Assembly: GCA_019359325.1 (NCBI GenBank)
Contig: JAHHHN010000002.1
Coordinates: 372,001-436,000 of the forward strand
Reading direction: 5' to 3'
Length of the DNA stretch: 64,000 nt
Source: Mojavia pulchra JT2-VF2
GTDB lineage: Bacteria > Cyanobacteriota > Cyanobacteriia > Cyanobacteriales > Nostocaceae
Shown here: positions 9,250 to 18,802 of the stretch, piece after piece
How positions within the stretch are numbered: the stretch's first letter is position 1
Layout: each line of letters starts with the position of its first letter
Program-made: the position numbers and the translations under genes
The notes under the pieces: model-generated
Database searches by the model: none
Seen by the model: only the letters and a program-made list of their open reading frames with translations
Told to the model about the DNA's origin: nothing

Positions 9250-10782
9250 ATGCCAGAATTACACCAATCAATTGCTCAACACTACCACGAACGTACTAAA
9301 TATGACCCTGAGACTCTGGCCTCGAAAAGTCAGAGGTTAGACTGGGCTAAACAACCAGTGCCGTTCAAAGAGTATAAAATTGGCTCGTCTTTTGATCTCA
9401 AACCCTTCCTACAAGAAAATCCAGAAGCTTTTACTAATAGCTCAGATGCTCAATGGTGGCAGAGACTGTCACGGTTACTGTTTCGCAGTTATGGACTAAC
9501 GGCAAGAATGCCATCTATGGGGAGTGCGGTATATTTACGTGCTGCTCCCAGTGCAGGTGGGTTGTATCCGGCTGAGGTGTATGTGGTTTCCAGAGGAACA
9601 GAGTTCTTACCACCTGGGCTATATAACTACCAATGTCGGACTCATTCGTTGATGCATTATTGGGAAAGTGATGTTTGGCCAGCTTTACAAGCAGCTTGTT
9701 TCTGGCATCCATCCCTAGAAAGTACCCAACTGGCAATTGTGATCACTGCGGTATTTTATCGTTCAGCATGGCGCTATGAGGATCGAGCTTACCGCCGAAT
9801 TTTTTTGGATACGGGACACCTCTTGGGTAATATCGAGTTAGCTGCGGCGGTTAATGACTATCGCCCCCATTTAGTTGGCGGCTTTGTGGATGAAGCTGTT
9901 AACGATCTACTTTATATCGATCCGCAACAAGAAGGAGCGATCGCGGTTCTGCCTCTGGCAGACTTGTTAGATATCAAACAAAATTTACCACTCGGACGAA
10001 GCGCTTTACCTTCTGCCACCGAAACCACTTATCCTCCGATCCCCGATGGCGAACTGCTGAAATATTTTCATCTGCACACGCAGATTCAACCTGGTACAAC
10101 TGGCAAACTCAATTTACCAGAAGTCAAACAAGACAAATCTTTAGAGGATAAATACAACTTTCCTTTCTGTCTGAAAATTCCCACCACTACCAGCCCCATT
10201 TACTGGGGGGAACAGCTAACAGAACTAGAAAACACGATGCACAAGCGACGTTCTACCCGTGCTTACAGTGGTGATGATCTAACGTTCGATGAACTTAAAG
10301 CTTTACTCGATTTCACTTACCAACCCCAAAATTACATTCACCAAAGTTTAGATCGTTCTCCAGACTACTTTGACCTGAATTTAATCGAAACATTTATTGC
10401 TGTTTGCGGAGTCAAAGGTTTGGAAGCAGGTTGTTACTATTACGCACCAAAAGCACAGGAATTGCGGCAAATTCGCTTTAAAAACTTCCGGCGAGAGTTA
10501 CACTTCCTCTGTTTGGGGCAGGATTTAGGGCGGGATGCCGCAGCAGTCCTATTTCATACAGCTGATCTCAAATCAGCGATCGCTCAATACGGCGATCGCG
10601 TTTACCGTTATTTACACATGGATGCCGGACATTTGGGGCAAAGGCTGAATTTAGCTGCAACTCACTTAAACTTAGGCGTTAGTGGTATTGGTGGCTTCTT
10701 TGATGACCAAGTAAATGAAGTTTTAGGTATTCCTACAGATGAGGCAGTTCTCTACATTACTACTTTGGGACGACCGAGATAA
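9250..10782 (+). CDS. SagB-type dehydrogenase, tandem nitroreductase domains
   Basis: 510 residues from the ATG at 9250; a TTG at 9157 would add 31 residues that look unlike the family. Two flavin (FMN) nitroreductase-fold domains follow each other. The first, about 65-265, has RAAPSAGGLYPAEVYVV and FLDTGHLLGNIELAA. The second, about 330-510, has RRSTRAYSGDDLTFDELKAL and YLHMDAGHLGQRLNLAATHL. SagB proteins oxidise azolines to azoles in peptide natural products when paired with a cyclodehydratase and precursor. None of these partners is seen here, so it is an orphan SagB/ThcOx-like oxidoreductase whose substrate is unknown. Confidence 0.85.
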   Translation: MPELHQSIAQHYHERTKYDPETLASKSQRLDWAKQPVPFKEYKIGSSFDLKPFLQENPEAFTNSSDAQWWQRLSRLLFRSYGLTARMPSMGSAVYLRAAPSAGGLYPAEVYVVSRGTEFLPPGLYNYQCRTHSLMHYWESDVWPALQAACFWHPSLESTQLAIVITAVFYRSAWRYEDRAYRRIFLDTGHLLGNIELAAAVNDYRPHLVGGFVDEAVNDLLYIDPQQEGAIAVLPLADLLDIKQNLPLGRSALPSATETTYPPIPDGELLKYFHLHTQIQPGTTGKLNLPEVKQDKSLEDKYNFPFCLKIPTTTSPIYWGEQLTELENTMHKRRSTRAYSGDDLTFDELKALLDFTYQPQNYIHQSLDRSPDYFDLNLIETFIAVCGVKGLEAGCYYYAPKAQELRQIRFKNFRRELHFLCLGQDLGRDAAAVLFHTADLKSAIAQYGDRVYRYLHMDAGHLGQRLNLAATHLNLGVSGIGGFFDDQVNEVLGIPTDEAVLYITTLGRPR

Positions 10783-11531
10783 GCTGTTGCGTTGTTAGTT
10801 TGCACATTGAGACGAGTAAATTGGGTTTTGCCAGGATCGTAATAAGGACTTACGCATCAAGTTTGTCCCTTGAGACTGGGTGTAAGGGTATAGGGGTGTA
10901 AAATTTTTGAACACCTACACCCATGTACATTCATACTCCTACACCCCTTGCCAAAACTATTGCCAGTCATAGCCGAACGCAACAGTAAGTAGCAACGATT
11001 CAGCTTCTGTAAAAGGTTTAGTTTCATGAAGTTTAAGTTTAAGGTTAAAGCTGCTACCTAAAATTTAAGCCAAGGCACTACTAAGGTGCAAAGAATATTT
11101 AGTTTCAGTTGCCTAGCTTTGAAATGAAACATTTTTCTTGTATCACGTATTAGTTACAGCCTTTGAAGTGCGATCGCGCTTTCATTTAATCTCTCTTGAT
11201 ATTAATTTTTTTTGCAAAAACTGCCCCTGGCTTGTTAAAAATTAAGATAAAGATTATTCGATTTTATAAAAAGAATTATAGATAAACCCCCATTCCTCCA
11301 GGGACTAAGGTAAACTTTACGTTAATAAAAATAGTAGTTTAACAAGTTCATCGAGCAGGCCTATCCAATGAGCAAAGGAGTCGTTTATCTGAGGATGAGC
11401 TTTGCCTAATTCTTAATAGTACAGCAAATGTTGAGAAAATAAGACCTAACATATTTCTTGAAATAACGCCGAACGCTTGAGTTTTTATAAAATCCGAGCG
11501 AGCATATAAATATTTTTTTACATAAACACTA
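10783..11531. other. Intergenic stretch with a G/C-biased hairpin, no gene seen
   Basis: About 750 bases. Near 10877-10922 the runs GGTGTAAGGGTATAGGGGTGT and ACACCTACACCC can pair across an AT loop, a common dispersed hairpin in such genomes and a possible end for the SagB-like transcript. The rest is AT-rich with no open frame. The promoter of the sensor kinase pair must lie toward the right end. Confidence 0.4.
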
Positions 11532-13532
11532 ATGCTATTACCTGAAACTGAAAAACAACGCCTGGAAATCCTTAATCAATATGCAATTTTAGATTCACCG
11601 ACAGAAGAAGTTTTACGAGCAATTTTAGCAGCAATTCCTATTCCATTACTGATTTCACGTTTATCAGATGGACTAATTCTATATTCTAACCAAGAGTTGC
11701 TGCAAACATTTCGTCTATCTTCAAATGATTTATTTAAGCAGAAAACTTTAGATTTCTACCACGAGCCATCTGAACGACAGAAATTATTAAGAGCTTTTGC
11801 CCAAGATGGATCTCTTCATAATTATGAAATTCAACTTAAAAGAGCAGATGGAACTACTTTTTGGGCAAGTATTTCGCTACAAATTTTAACCTTTAACGGA
11901 GAATCGGCAATTTTAACAGTATTTTATGACATTACTGCTCGCAAAAATAATGAAGCAAATCTCCAAAAGCAAAACGAATTTTTACAAAATATTTTTGAAA
12001 ACATTCCATTAATGATTGCGCTCATTGATGAGCAAGGTAAACTTCAATGGGTGAATCAAGAGTGGGAACGTATTTTAGGATGGGATTTTCAGTATTTCCA
12101 AACACGTGATGTTTTGGAAGCTTTATATCCTAATCCTAATGACCGTCAGTATGCAATTAACTTTATTCAGTCAGCAAAACGAATTTGGGGTGACTTTAAA
12201 ACTCAGGTGCGGGATGGAAGTTTTATAGATACTTCATGGACTAATGTTCACCTAGCTAATGGACAAATAATAGGTATAGGACAAAATATCACAGACCGTA
12301 AGCAAACTGAACAAGCGTTAAAAACTCAGATTGAACGAGAACAATTGATGAGAAGAGTTGCACAGAGAATTCATCAATCTCTCAACCTTCAAGATATTCT
12401 TAATGCTACAGTTCAAGAAGTACGAGATTTGCTTGAGGTTGATCGGGTAATAATTTTTCGGTTTGCCTCAGATATGAGCGGTAGAATTGTGGCTGAATCG
12501 GTGGATAGTAAATGGACTATTTCTCTAGGTGCAGATATCGTAGATACGTGTTTTCAAACAGGTGCAGGTAAGGATTATTATCAAGGCCATAAAAGAGCGA
12601 TCGCTAACATTTACGAAGCTGGGTTAACTGATTGCCATCTACGCTTGTTGGAGCAGTTTGATGTAAAAGCAAATTTAGTAGTACCTATTCTTGTAGAAAT
12701 AAATGGAGAAAATCGTGGTTCTTGCCTTTGGGGTTTATTAATTGCACACCAATGCTCTGGCCCTAGAGAGTGGGAAGAACATCACTTGGATTTGCTCGAT
12801 CAACTGTCCGTACCAATAGCGATCGCCATTCAACAATCTAGCATCCTACAGCAAGCCCAAACAGAACTTGCCCAAAGACAAATAGCAGAAGTGAAGTTAA
12901 GAAGTGCGTTAGCAGAAAAAGAAGTTCTGCTAAAAGAAATCCATCATCGAGTTAAAAATAACTTGCAAATAGTCTCTGGCCTGTTACAACTTCAGTCTCA
13001 CACACTCAATGATCTTGAAACCATCAAAGTTCTCAGAGAAAGTCAAAACCGCATTGAATCAATATCTCTAATTCATAAAAATTTATACACATCTCCTAAT
13101 ATTGGGAAACTTGATGTTGCTGACTATATTAATAATTTGGTAACAAGTCTATTAATTTCTTACCAAATAGTGCCTGGTAGGATTAGTTTAGAAACTAATA
13201 TAGATTCAGTTTATCTAAATGTTGATCAAGCGATCGCTTGTGGACTAATTATTAACGAATTAATCTCAAATGCCTTAAAACATGCTTTTACTAACCGACA
13301 AACAGGTAGTATCAGCATCACCTTAAAAAATCTCGTTAATAACATTGAGATGATTATTCAAGATAACGGTACTGGATTACCAAAGGATTTAGATTGGAGG
13401 AATATTGGTTCTTTAGGTCTCTCGTTAGTTTATGACTTAGTTACAGAACAGCTAGAAGGCAATATTACCCTAGAAAATAATCACGGCACAGTATTCAAAA
13501 TTAAATTTCCACAGTTAACTTTACAGCAGTAA
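11532..13532 (+). CDS. Sensor histidine kinase: PAS-PAS-GAF (cyanobacteriochrome-like)-HisKA_2
   Basis: 666 residues, no membrane span, so cytoplasmic. Residues 1-25 (PETEKQRLEILNQYAILDS) look like the leader that usually precedes a GAF domain. Two PAS domains follow (about 25-135 and 148-256). A GAF domain (about 285-435) has features of bilin-binding cyanobacteriochromes: Trp328, Asp338 in DIVDTCF, the candidate bilin attachment pair Cys368-His369, then VKANLVVPIL and LWGLLIAHQC. The kinase core has the HisKA_2 motif HHRVKNNLQ at 471-479 and an ATPase domain (NELISNALKHAF, DNGTGLP). Light sensing is inferred. It lies seven bases before the REC-PAS-kinase gene. Confidence 0.88.
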   Translation: MLLPETEKQRLEILNQYAILDSPTEEVLRAILAAIPIPLLISRLSDGLILYSNQELLQTFRLSSNDLFKQKTLDFYHEPSERQKLLRAFAQDGSLHNYEIQLKRADGTTFWASISLQILTFNGESAILTVFYDITARKNNEANLQKQNEFLQNIFENIPLMIALIDEQGKLQWVNQEWERILGWDFQYFQTRDVLEALYPNPNDRQYAINFIQSAKRIWGDFKTQVRDGSFIDTSWTNVHLANGQIIGIGQNITDRKQTEQALKTQIEREQLMRRVAQRIHQSLNLQDILNATVQEVRDLLEVDRVIIFRFASDMSGRIVAESVDSKWTISLGADIVDTCFQTGAGKDYYQGHKRAIANIYEAGLTDCHLRLLEQFDVKANLVVPILVEINGENRGSCLWGLLIAHQCSGPREWEEHHLDLLDQLSVPIAIAIQQSSILQQAQTELAQRQIAEVKLRSALAEKEVLLKEIHHRVKNNLQIVSGLLQLQSHTLNDLETIKVLRESQNRIESISLIHKNLYTSPNIGKLDVADYINNLVTSLLISYQIVPGRISLETNIDSVYLNVDQAIACGLIINELISNALKHAFTNRQTGSISITLKNLVNNIEMIIQDNGTGLPKDLDWRNIGSLGLSLVYDLVTEQLEGNITLENNHGTVFKIKFPQLTLQQ

Positions 13533-13539
13533 ACATCAA

Positions 13540-15060
13540 ATGGGTCAGGTGAGAGTTTTAGTGGTTGAAGATGAAATTATTGTGGCTAGAACTATTGCTA
13601 GCCAACTCAATCAACTAGGATATATTGTGACTGGTACAGCTTCTTCTGGACAAGTTGCCATTGCTAAGGCTTCCGATACTCAGCCAGATATAGTGTTAAT
13701 GGATATTATCCTCAAAGGAGAAATGGATGGTATTGCTGCTGCCAGTTATATTCGTGAGCATTTAGGAATTCCTATAATTTTTCTCACAGCCTATGGTGAT
13801 AATAATACTTTAGAACGTGCCAAAATTACTCAACCATTTGGATATATTGTTAAACCATTTACTATAAAAGATTTACAAATAGCTATAGAAATAGGTTTGT
13901 TAAAACACCAATTAGAACGCGATCTACGAGAGAATCGAGACCAGTTAGAAACTCTTTTAAACTCAATGAGTGATGCTGTGATTGCCACAGATGAGCGAGG
14001 AATTGTGACATTTATAAATCCGGCCTGTGAAGCATTGACTGGCTGGCAGAAAGAAGAAGCTTTAGGAAGTGAAGTGTCGAAAATTCTGCATTTGATCAAT
14101 GAAGTTACAGACGCCACAATAGAAAATCCAGTAGCCAAAGTATTGCGAGAGCAAAATGTTGTTTATTTAGAAGATTACATATCTTTGGTTTCTAAAGACG
14201 GAAGAAGAGTTCCGATTGGCGATAGTGCTTCACCTGTGATGCGACGACCTAATCAAATAAGTGGTGTTGTAGTTGTTTTCTGGGATATCAGCGAAAGACG
14301 TCAAACAGAATTGCTCACGAAAGCTTTGGAAAAAGAGCAAGAAGTTAACCGTCTCAAGTCTTTATTTATCTCTACTGTCTCTCATGAATTCCGTAATCCT
14401 TTAACTGTGATTCAAACCGCAGTGGAACTCATAGATTTACAGGGCCCAAAGTTAACCGAAGCAAAAAGAAAAACCTACGTCAAGCGAATTCAAACTGCTG
14501 TGCAATCAATGAAGCATCTTATGGAAGATGTGCTGTTCATGGGTAGGGCTGAAGCTGGAAAACTTGTGTTTAACCCTGTCCTACTGAACTTGGAAAAATT
14601 TTGCCAAGAACTAATTGAAGAATTTTCTCTAGTTAACAGTAGCTTGCATGAATTCGTATTTACCTGTGATAGTGTTAACACAGATGCATGGATGGATGAA
14701 AGGTTGTTACATTACATGCTGGGAAATATACTTTCAAATGCAGTTAAGTACTCTCCTGAAGGTGGAGCTATTGAATTTGACCTCAGATGTGATCCTATTG
14801 AAGGTGTAGCAACTTTTCGGATTCAAGATCAAGGAATTGGCATTCCTGAAGCAGACCAAGCTCGACTTTTTGAATCATTTTATCGCGCCTCAAATGTAAA
14901 AACAATTCAAGGTAACGGGCTGGGGTTAGTGATTGTTAAAAGATGCGTCGAAGCTCACAATGGAAAAATTAGTGTTACAAGCCAAGTTGGAGTGGGTACT
15001 ACATTCACAATAATTTTGCCATTAACTTCGGAATTACCTGTTAATGAAGCTAACGAGTGA
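13540..15060 (+). CDS. Hybrid response regulator/histidine kinase: REC-PAS-HisKA-HATPase
   Basis: 506 residues. The N-terminal receiver (about 4-120) has phosphoacceptor Asp55 (IVLMDIIL) and Lys105 (GYIVKPF). A PAS domain (about 135-255) is followed by HisKA with phosphoacceptor His282 in STVSHEFRNPLT and an ATPase domain with NILSNAVKYSPEGG, DQGIGIPEAD and GNGLGLVIVK. The seven-base gap to the upstream kinase makes a shared operon very likely, so the receiver probably takes phosphate from that HisKA_2 kinase and passes a signal on. No output DNA-binding gene is adjacent; the downstream partner is elsewhere. A perfect hairpin terminator follows. Confidence 0.93.
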   Translation: MGQVRVLVVEDEIIVARTIASQLNQLGYIVTGTASSGQVAIAKASDTQPDIVLMDIILKGEMDGIAAASYIREHLGIPIIFLTAYGDNNTLERAKITQPFGYIVKPFTIKDLQIAIEIGLLKHQLERDLRENRDQLETLLNSMSDAVIATDERGIVTFINPACEALTGWQKEEALGSEVSKILHLINEVTDATIENPVAKVLREQNVVYLEDYISLVSKDGRRVPIGDSASPVMRRPNQISGVVVVFWDISERRQTELLTKALEKEQEVNRLKSLFISTVSHEFRNPLTVIQTAVELIDLQGPKLTEAKRKTYVKRIQTAVQSMKHLMEDVLFMGRAEAGKLVFNPVLLNLEKFCQELIEEFSLVNSSLHEFVFTCDSVNTDAWMDERLLHYMLGNILSNAVKYSPEGGAIEFDLRCDPIEGVATFRIQDQGIGIPEADQARLFESFYRASNVKTIQGNGLGLVIVKRCVEAHNGKISVTSQVGVGTTFTIILPLTSELPVNEANE

Positions 15061-15115
15061 AACGCAATCAAATCAGCATTAATATCATTTTCGGTTGCAT
15101 AGTCATAATTTAAAG

Positions 15116-15157
15116 TTTGTAGTTAGGGTTTTAGCTCTAACTACAAAAGTTTTTTAT
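15116..15157 (+). terminator. Rho-independent terminator after the sensor kinase operon
   Basis: Perfect 11-base arms TTTGTAGTTAG (15116-15126) and CTAACTACAAA (15137-15147) around a 10-base loop, followed by AGTTTTTTATT. It lies between convergent genes and could also stop the minus-strand DUF3769 transcript. Confidence 0.8.
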
Positions 15158-15237
15158 TGAGGTTGGTTAACCAGATATCTTTTAACAGATAAGTACTAAC
15201 TATCATTTTGCCGGAATAGACAGTACTTATCTTTTGT

Positions 15238-17865
15238 TTAACGCTCCTGTCGTACACCACCCACAACTGGCTTAACTTCTTCTCCAGAAAATGGATCAGT
15301 CCCGCCACTCCAGTTAAAGTCACTAATGCGGAAGCTAAAGCCACCTAATTCCAGCACTGGATTATAACGCAAGGTAATTCCATAGGTGCGGCGACTATAT
15401 TCCAGAATATAGTCAGTACTAGTTTCTCGACCTGTATCTAAGTTAACAGAAGTTTGAAAGCCTAAGCGAAATGGCCCATAAATTTGTTGTGAAATCCCAG
15501 CACTCAGTACTTTGTTATCAACAGCGCGGTCAAACAAAAAGGGTGATAATCCACTATTGAGACCTTGGGAATAACTAACATTAAAGGCAGTGTAGTCTAA
15601 ATAAGGTCGAGAAAAATGACCAATTTGCCCTTCTAAACCAACTGTACCAATTAGGGTGCTTTGGTTATCACCATTGGTGTAATAACTGGTAGTACCTGTG
15701 ATGCCAGCGATCGCGCGCAAGTAAGGAACCACTGGGTTAGGAGTGTATCGTAATCCCTCGGTAGCAGTGAGTGGTAATGGTGTCCCCTGCCACAGCAACA
15801 AACCACCACTCAAGGCAGCACTACTTTGTAGGCGGCCTAGTGAGATGCGATCGTTTTCTCTGTTGGGTTCTAGTAAATCTAAGCGATCTGTGTTGGCATT
15901 AATATACTGTGCGCCTGCTTGATAACTAAGGTTGATGCCACTGTTGCCTAAAGGAATTACAGGAGAGATAATTACACCGCCAAGACTACTTTGGACGGTT
16001 TGAAAACCGAGAGTACCGTTGTAAAGACGATCGCGGTAACTGTATTCCAGATTTAATAAATGAGGATTGCGATCGCCTAATATCTGGCGCAACCGCAAAC
16101 TTGCTCTGAGATTGTTTTCTACTTCGCTCAAGTTGAGACTGGTTAACTCTCCGTTACCTTCGATTACAGCTTTAGGATTCAAACCAACATTCAGCCTCGT
16201 CCTAACACCAAACAGCGAACTGAAATCACCAATACCTTCTTGCACAGCTTTTTGCACAAAAAACTGAGGCGTAATCGTCCAGCGTGTCTGTGCTGTAGTC
16301 ACAGCTTCAAAGCCACGCTCAATATACAAACCACCCCGCCGATCTCCATCAAAACCAGGGGAGGCAATAGTGGGAGTAACATCACGCTCCCGACGGTCAA
16401 GCCGCTGCTGATTTCGGGGAATGCCTACAGAAAAGTTTTGGTCAAACACTAAACGCGATCGCTCTGCTCTAATTTCATCTACGAAGGGAGATTGCCGCGT
16501 CAGAGTGACGTTAGCTGCCCGTAAAACTAGTTCTGGGGGTGAGAATGGATCGTTAGTGATGCGGACATCTTTTGCTTGCCAACCTCGCGGATAAAATTCA
16601 ATTCGTTCAGCTTCAAAGCGTAGGCGGTTGACTACACCCCCTGATTTTTGTGGTGGGATGTTTCTGGCATCCCTGCGACCACCTACCGTGACATCAATCC
16701 CTCCCGGACTGTTGACACCAGAAAGCGGCTGATTGGCTCGAACGCGATCGCTTGGCAAATCTTGTGGCACTCCACCAGCTGTGACATCGGTAGGTAAGAA
16801 AGCAAAATCTGCTTGAGCTGTGGGTATATAAATCTCGCCCCTACCATTTTCTAGTTCGCCACTATCTTGGATAAAGTTATAAGTAAAACGCTGTCCCCGC
16901 AGTATTTGGTCGCCCCGTACCAATGCTACATTGCCTTCTCCCACGGCAATCAAGTTGTCCAAATTTATTTGCAGGCGATCGGCATCCACCACCGCCCCAT
17001 CAAATCGCACCACTACATTACCTTCAGCCGTGACAATTCGTCGTTGGTCGTCATACACCTGCCTATCTGAAATTACTTCCACAGTTCTCTGTCTAATTTG
17101 TGGCGTGCTTGCAGGGGGAGTTGTCGCAGGTGGCTGATTTGTGGTTTCCCCTTGAGGATCTGGTGTTGATTGTGTTGGCGGTTGAGTTTGTTGGTTAGGC
17201 GACGTGAATTCTATAGTCGAGGGCGGCGTTGATGTTTCGTTTGTGGGATTGCGAGGCTTAAACTCTATAGTATTTTGTACTACTTCAGGGCTAGATGTAT
17301 TTTCTGAATCAGTTACAGTGAGATTTATGCTTTCTGCTGGTTGACCAATATTAGTATTATTTGGCTGTTCTACTTGGGCAAATTTTTCAGCAGTCAACAG
17401 TGTCTGTGATGGCGAATCTTTAAGGTTTGTAGCGTTTGGGACAACTTGGGCTGTTTTTGACACCACTGCGGCAGACGTATCTGGGCTGTCATCCTCATGC
17501 TTTATGGGATAAGCAATTACCAATGGCTGCCCCAACAATGCAGCACCCTGAGATTCAATTACAGGAGAAAATTCCGGTGGGAAAGTTTCTGGTGGATTGG
17601 GTGTGAATAGGGTTTGGGCAACTACTAATTTATCCCGATTGGGTTTGATAGAAGTTGGCACTGGCAGAGAATTCTTCTTTGCCCCCGCAGTTGGAGGTTG
17701 CAGCTTTTGCGGTTGCTGCTTGATTTTTTCTTGATTTTCCTGCGTCCCAGTATCTGTTTCTACAATCGAATGAAAATTGGTATCATTAGCAGATGAGGTA
17801 GGATTTACAGGTTGTAATGCTTCCGTGATGGGAGGCAATGCGGGCGGCAGAACTGGATGAAGCAT
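15238..17865 (-). CDS. LptD/OstA-like outer-membrane protein (DUF3769)
   Basis: 875 residues. Residues 1-255 are Pro/Thr/Gln/Asn-rich and disordered. Residues about 258-350 form an OstA/LptA-like jelly-roll (VTAEGNVVVRFDGAVVDADR, GEGNVALVRGDQILRGQRF). Residues about 480-875 look like beta-barrel strands (NLSYQAGAQYINANTDRLD; LGFQTSVNLDTGRETSTDYI). This order matches the cyanobacterial DUF3769 family, regarded as LptD homologues that insert lipopolysaccharide into the outer membrane. Oddly, no signal peptide is seen at MLHPVLPPALPP, and a TGA lies two codons upstream in frame, so the start cannot be moved up. Confidence 0.85.
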   Translation of the reverse strand: MLHPVLPPALPPITEALQPVNPTSSANDTNFHSIVETDTGTQENQEKIKQQPQKLQPPTAGAKKNSLPVPTSIKPNRDKLVVAQTLFTPNPPETFPPEFSPVIESQGAALLGQPLVIAYPIKHEDDSPDTSAAVVSKTAQVVPNATNLKDSPSQTLLTAEKFAQVEQPNNTNIGQPAESINLTVTDSENTSSPEVVQNTIEFKPRNPTNETSTPPSTIEFTSPNQQTQPPTQSTPDPQGETTNQPPATTPPASTPQIRQRTVEVISDRQVYDDQRRIVTAEGNVVVRFDGAVVDADRLQINLDNLIAVGEGNVALVRGDQILRGQRFTYNFIQDSGELENGRGEIYIPTAQADFAFLPTDVTAGGVPQDLPSDRVRANQPLSGVNSPGGIDVTVGGRRDARNIPPQKSGGVVNRLRFEAERIEFYPRGWQAKDVRITNDPFSPPELVLRAANVTLTRQSPFVDEIRAERSRLVFDQNFSVGIPRNQQRLDRRERDVTPTIASPGFDGDRRGGLYIERGFEAVTTAQTRWTITPQFFVQKAVQEGIGDFSSLFGVRTRLNVGLNPKAVIEGNGELTSLNLSEVENNLRASLRLRQILGDRNPHLLNLEYSYRDRLYNGTLGFQTVQSSLGGVIISPVIPLGNSGINLSYQAGAQYINANTDRLDLLEPNRENDRISLGRLQSSAALSGGLLLWQGTPLPLTATEGLRYTPNPVVPYLRAIAGITGTTSYYTNGDNQSTLIGTVGLEGQIGHFSRPYLDYTAFNVSYSQGLNSGLSPFLFDRAVDNKVLSAGISQQIYGPFRLGFQTSVNLDTGRETSTDYILEYSRRTYGITLRYNPVLELGGFSFRISDFNWSGGTDPFSGEEVKPVVGGVRQER

Positions 17866-17880
17866 ATTTCAGCACAATCA

Positions 17881-18263
17881 AGCTAACAAATAGCCAATTA
17901 GTAGCCGGAAGGATGAATTAACACCTTTTGCCTTCCGACTTGGCCTTCTGCCTACTTGCAGCAAGCCGGCCGGAGAAGGACACTGCGTTACAAAGTCAGT
18001 ATGCTGTTGCGGCAGCGCATTAGAAAGAAAAGTCGCTGGCAGGATTTACCCCTGAGCGAACTTTAGGAGATTACGTCCGTTGTAGCAACTGCCGTCAGCT
18101 TTACTGATTTTTAGACGCCTAGAGGCGGCTTTCCATAATCCTCAGGAGAACCCACAAGTTAGGGTAAAACTGTCGTGGGTAACTCCCATGAAAGCAAGTG
18201 TCCATAGCTTCTGGTGTCTTCCGGCTTTCGACAGTCTTGCCTTGGATTAATTTAGTCGCGCTT
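17881..18263. other. Unexplained stretch between psbI and the DUF3769 gene; possible structured RNA
   Basis: No convincing gene on either strand. The stretch is less AT-rich than typical intergenic DNA here and contains several short self-complementary pieces: CGCCT/AGGCG near 18115, ACCCAC/GTGGGT flanking 18150-18182, and GGG/CCC near 18178-18188. A tiny frame from ATG 18001 (21 codons) has no support. It lies directly downstream of psbI on the minus strand and could be a long 3' region or an unannotated RNA. It does not match the conserved parts of RNase P RNA, tmRNA or SRP RNA that I know. Confidence 0.3.
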
Positions 18264-18380
18264 TTACTCTAAATCCCGACGACCGGGGTTACGAGCTGGA
18301 TCGTTCGACAATAATCCGAAGACAAAGATAGCTACAAAGAAGGCGACAACAATATAAACAGCGATTTTTAAAGTCAGCAT
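18264..18380 (-). CDS. psbI: Photosystem II reaction centre protein I
   Basis: 38 residues reading [20 protein letters not shown], then a tail ending in [13 protein letters not shown], the typical PsbI length and sequence. It is a single-span thylakoid membrane subunit next to D1 and CP43 in photosystem II. The ATG is at 18378-18380 and the stop at 18264-18266. It stands alone here, without other photosystem genes, which is usual. Confidence 0.97.
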   Translation of the reverse strand: MLTLKIAVYIVVAFFVAIFVFGLLSNDPARNPGRRDLE

Positions 18381-18802
18381 CAGAGATATCTCCAAAAGGT
18401 ATGAGAAACAGAGAACTTCTCTCTCTCAGTATCTGCTATGCAGAAAAGATAGCTCCTTTATATTACCCAAATCTCGTCCCTTTTTTGGAGGACTTTGGTG
18501 AGAGTAGAGAACCATCTCACTAGCACCAAATTAAGGATTGATTGCGTGTTTGGCTCTTTTATGCTATTGCAGTTTATCTGACTTATAGATATCCCTAATA
18601 AATGAAGTTGTAGACTAGTTACTGTTGTGACGTTTACCGAAGCCATTAGGTTTCCTAGTGTAGACAAACAGTAGCTGGTTGTCAAAAATTGCTATTTTTT
18701 CCTTTATAGTCTGCTATCTATAATAATCGCCGAAAATTGACTTCACCTCAGTATTCTGTACTACTTTCAACCCTTACCGCTCAAAGCACTACCTACCATT
18801 GT
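18381..18802. other. Intergenic stretch upstream of psbI, no gene seen
   Basis: About 420 bases between the psbI start and the end of the acyltransferase, both on the minus strand. It should hold the psbI promoter and leader. A 75-codon minus-strand frame at 18458-18685 has no recognisable content. A run of alternating GAGA/TCTC near 18403-18428 can fold back on itself in the leader. Confidence 0.4.

Noticed and set aside
18001-18066. 21-codon ORF MLLRQRIRKKSRWQDLPLSE
   Set aside because: No ribosome-binding site or family; kept only as part of the unexplained stretch.
18458-18685. 75-codon minus-strand frame upstream of psbI
   Set aside because: It lies in the expected psbI promoter area and has no recognisable content.
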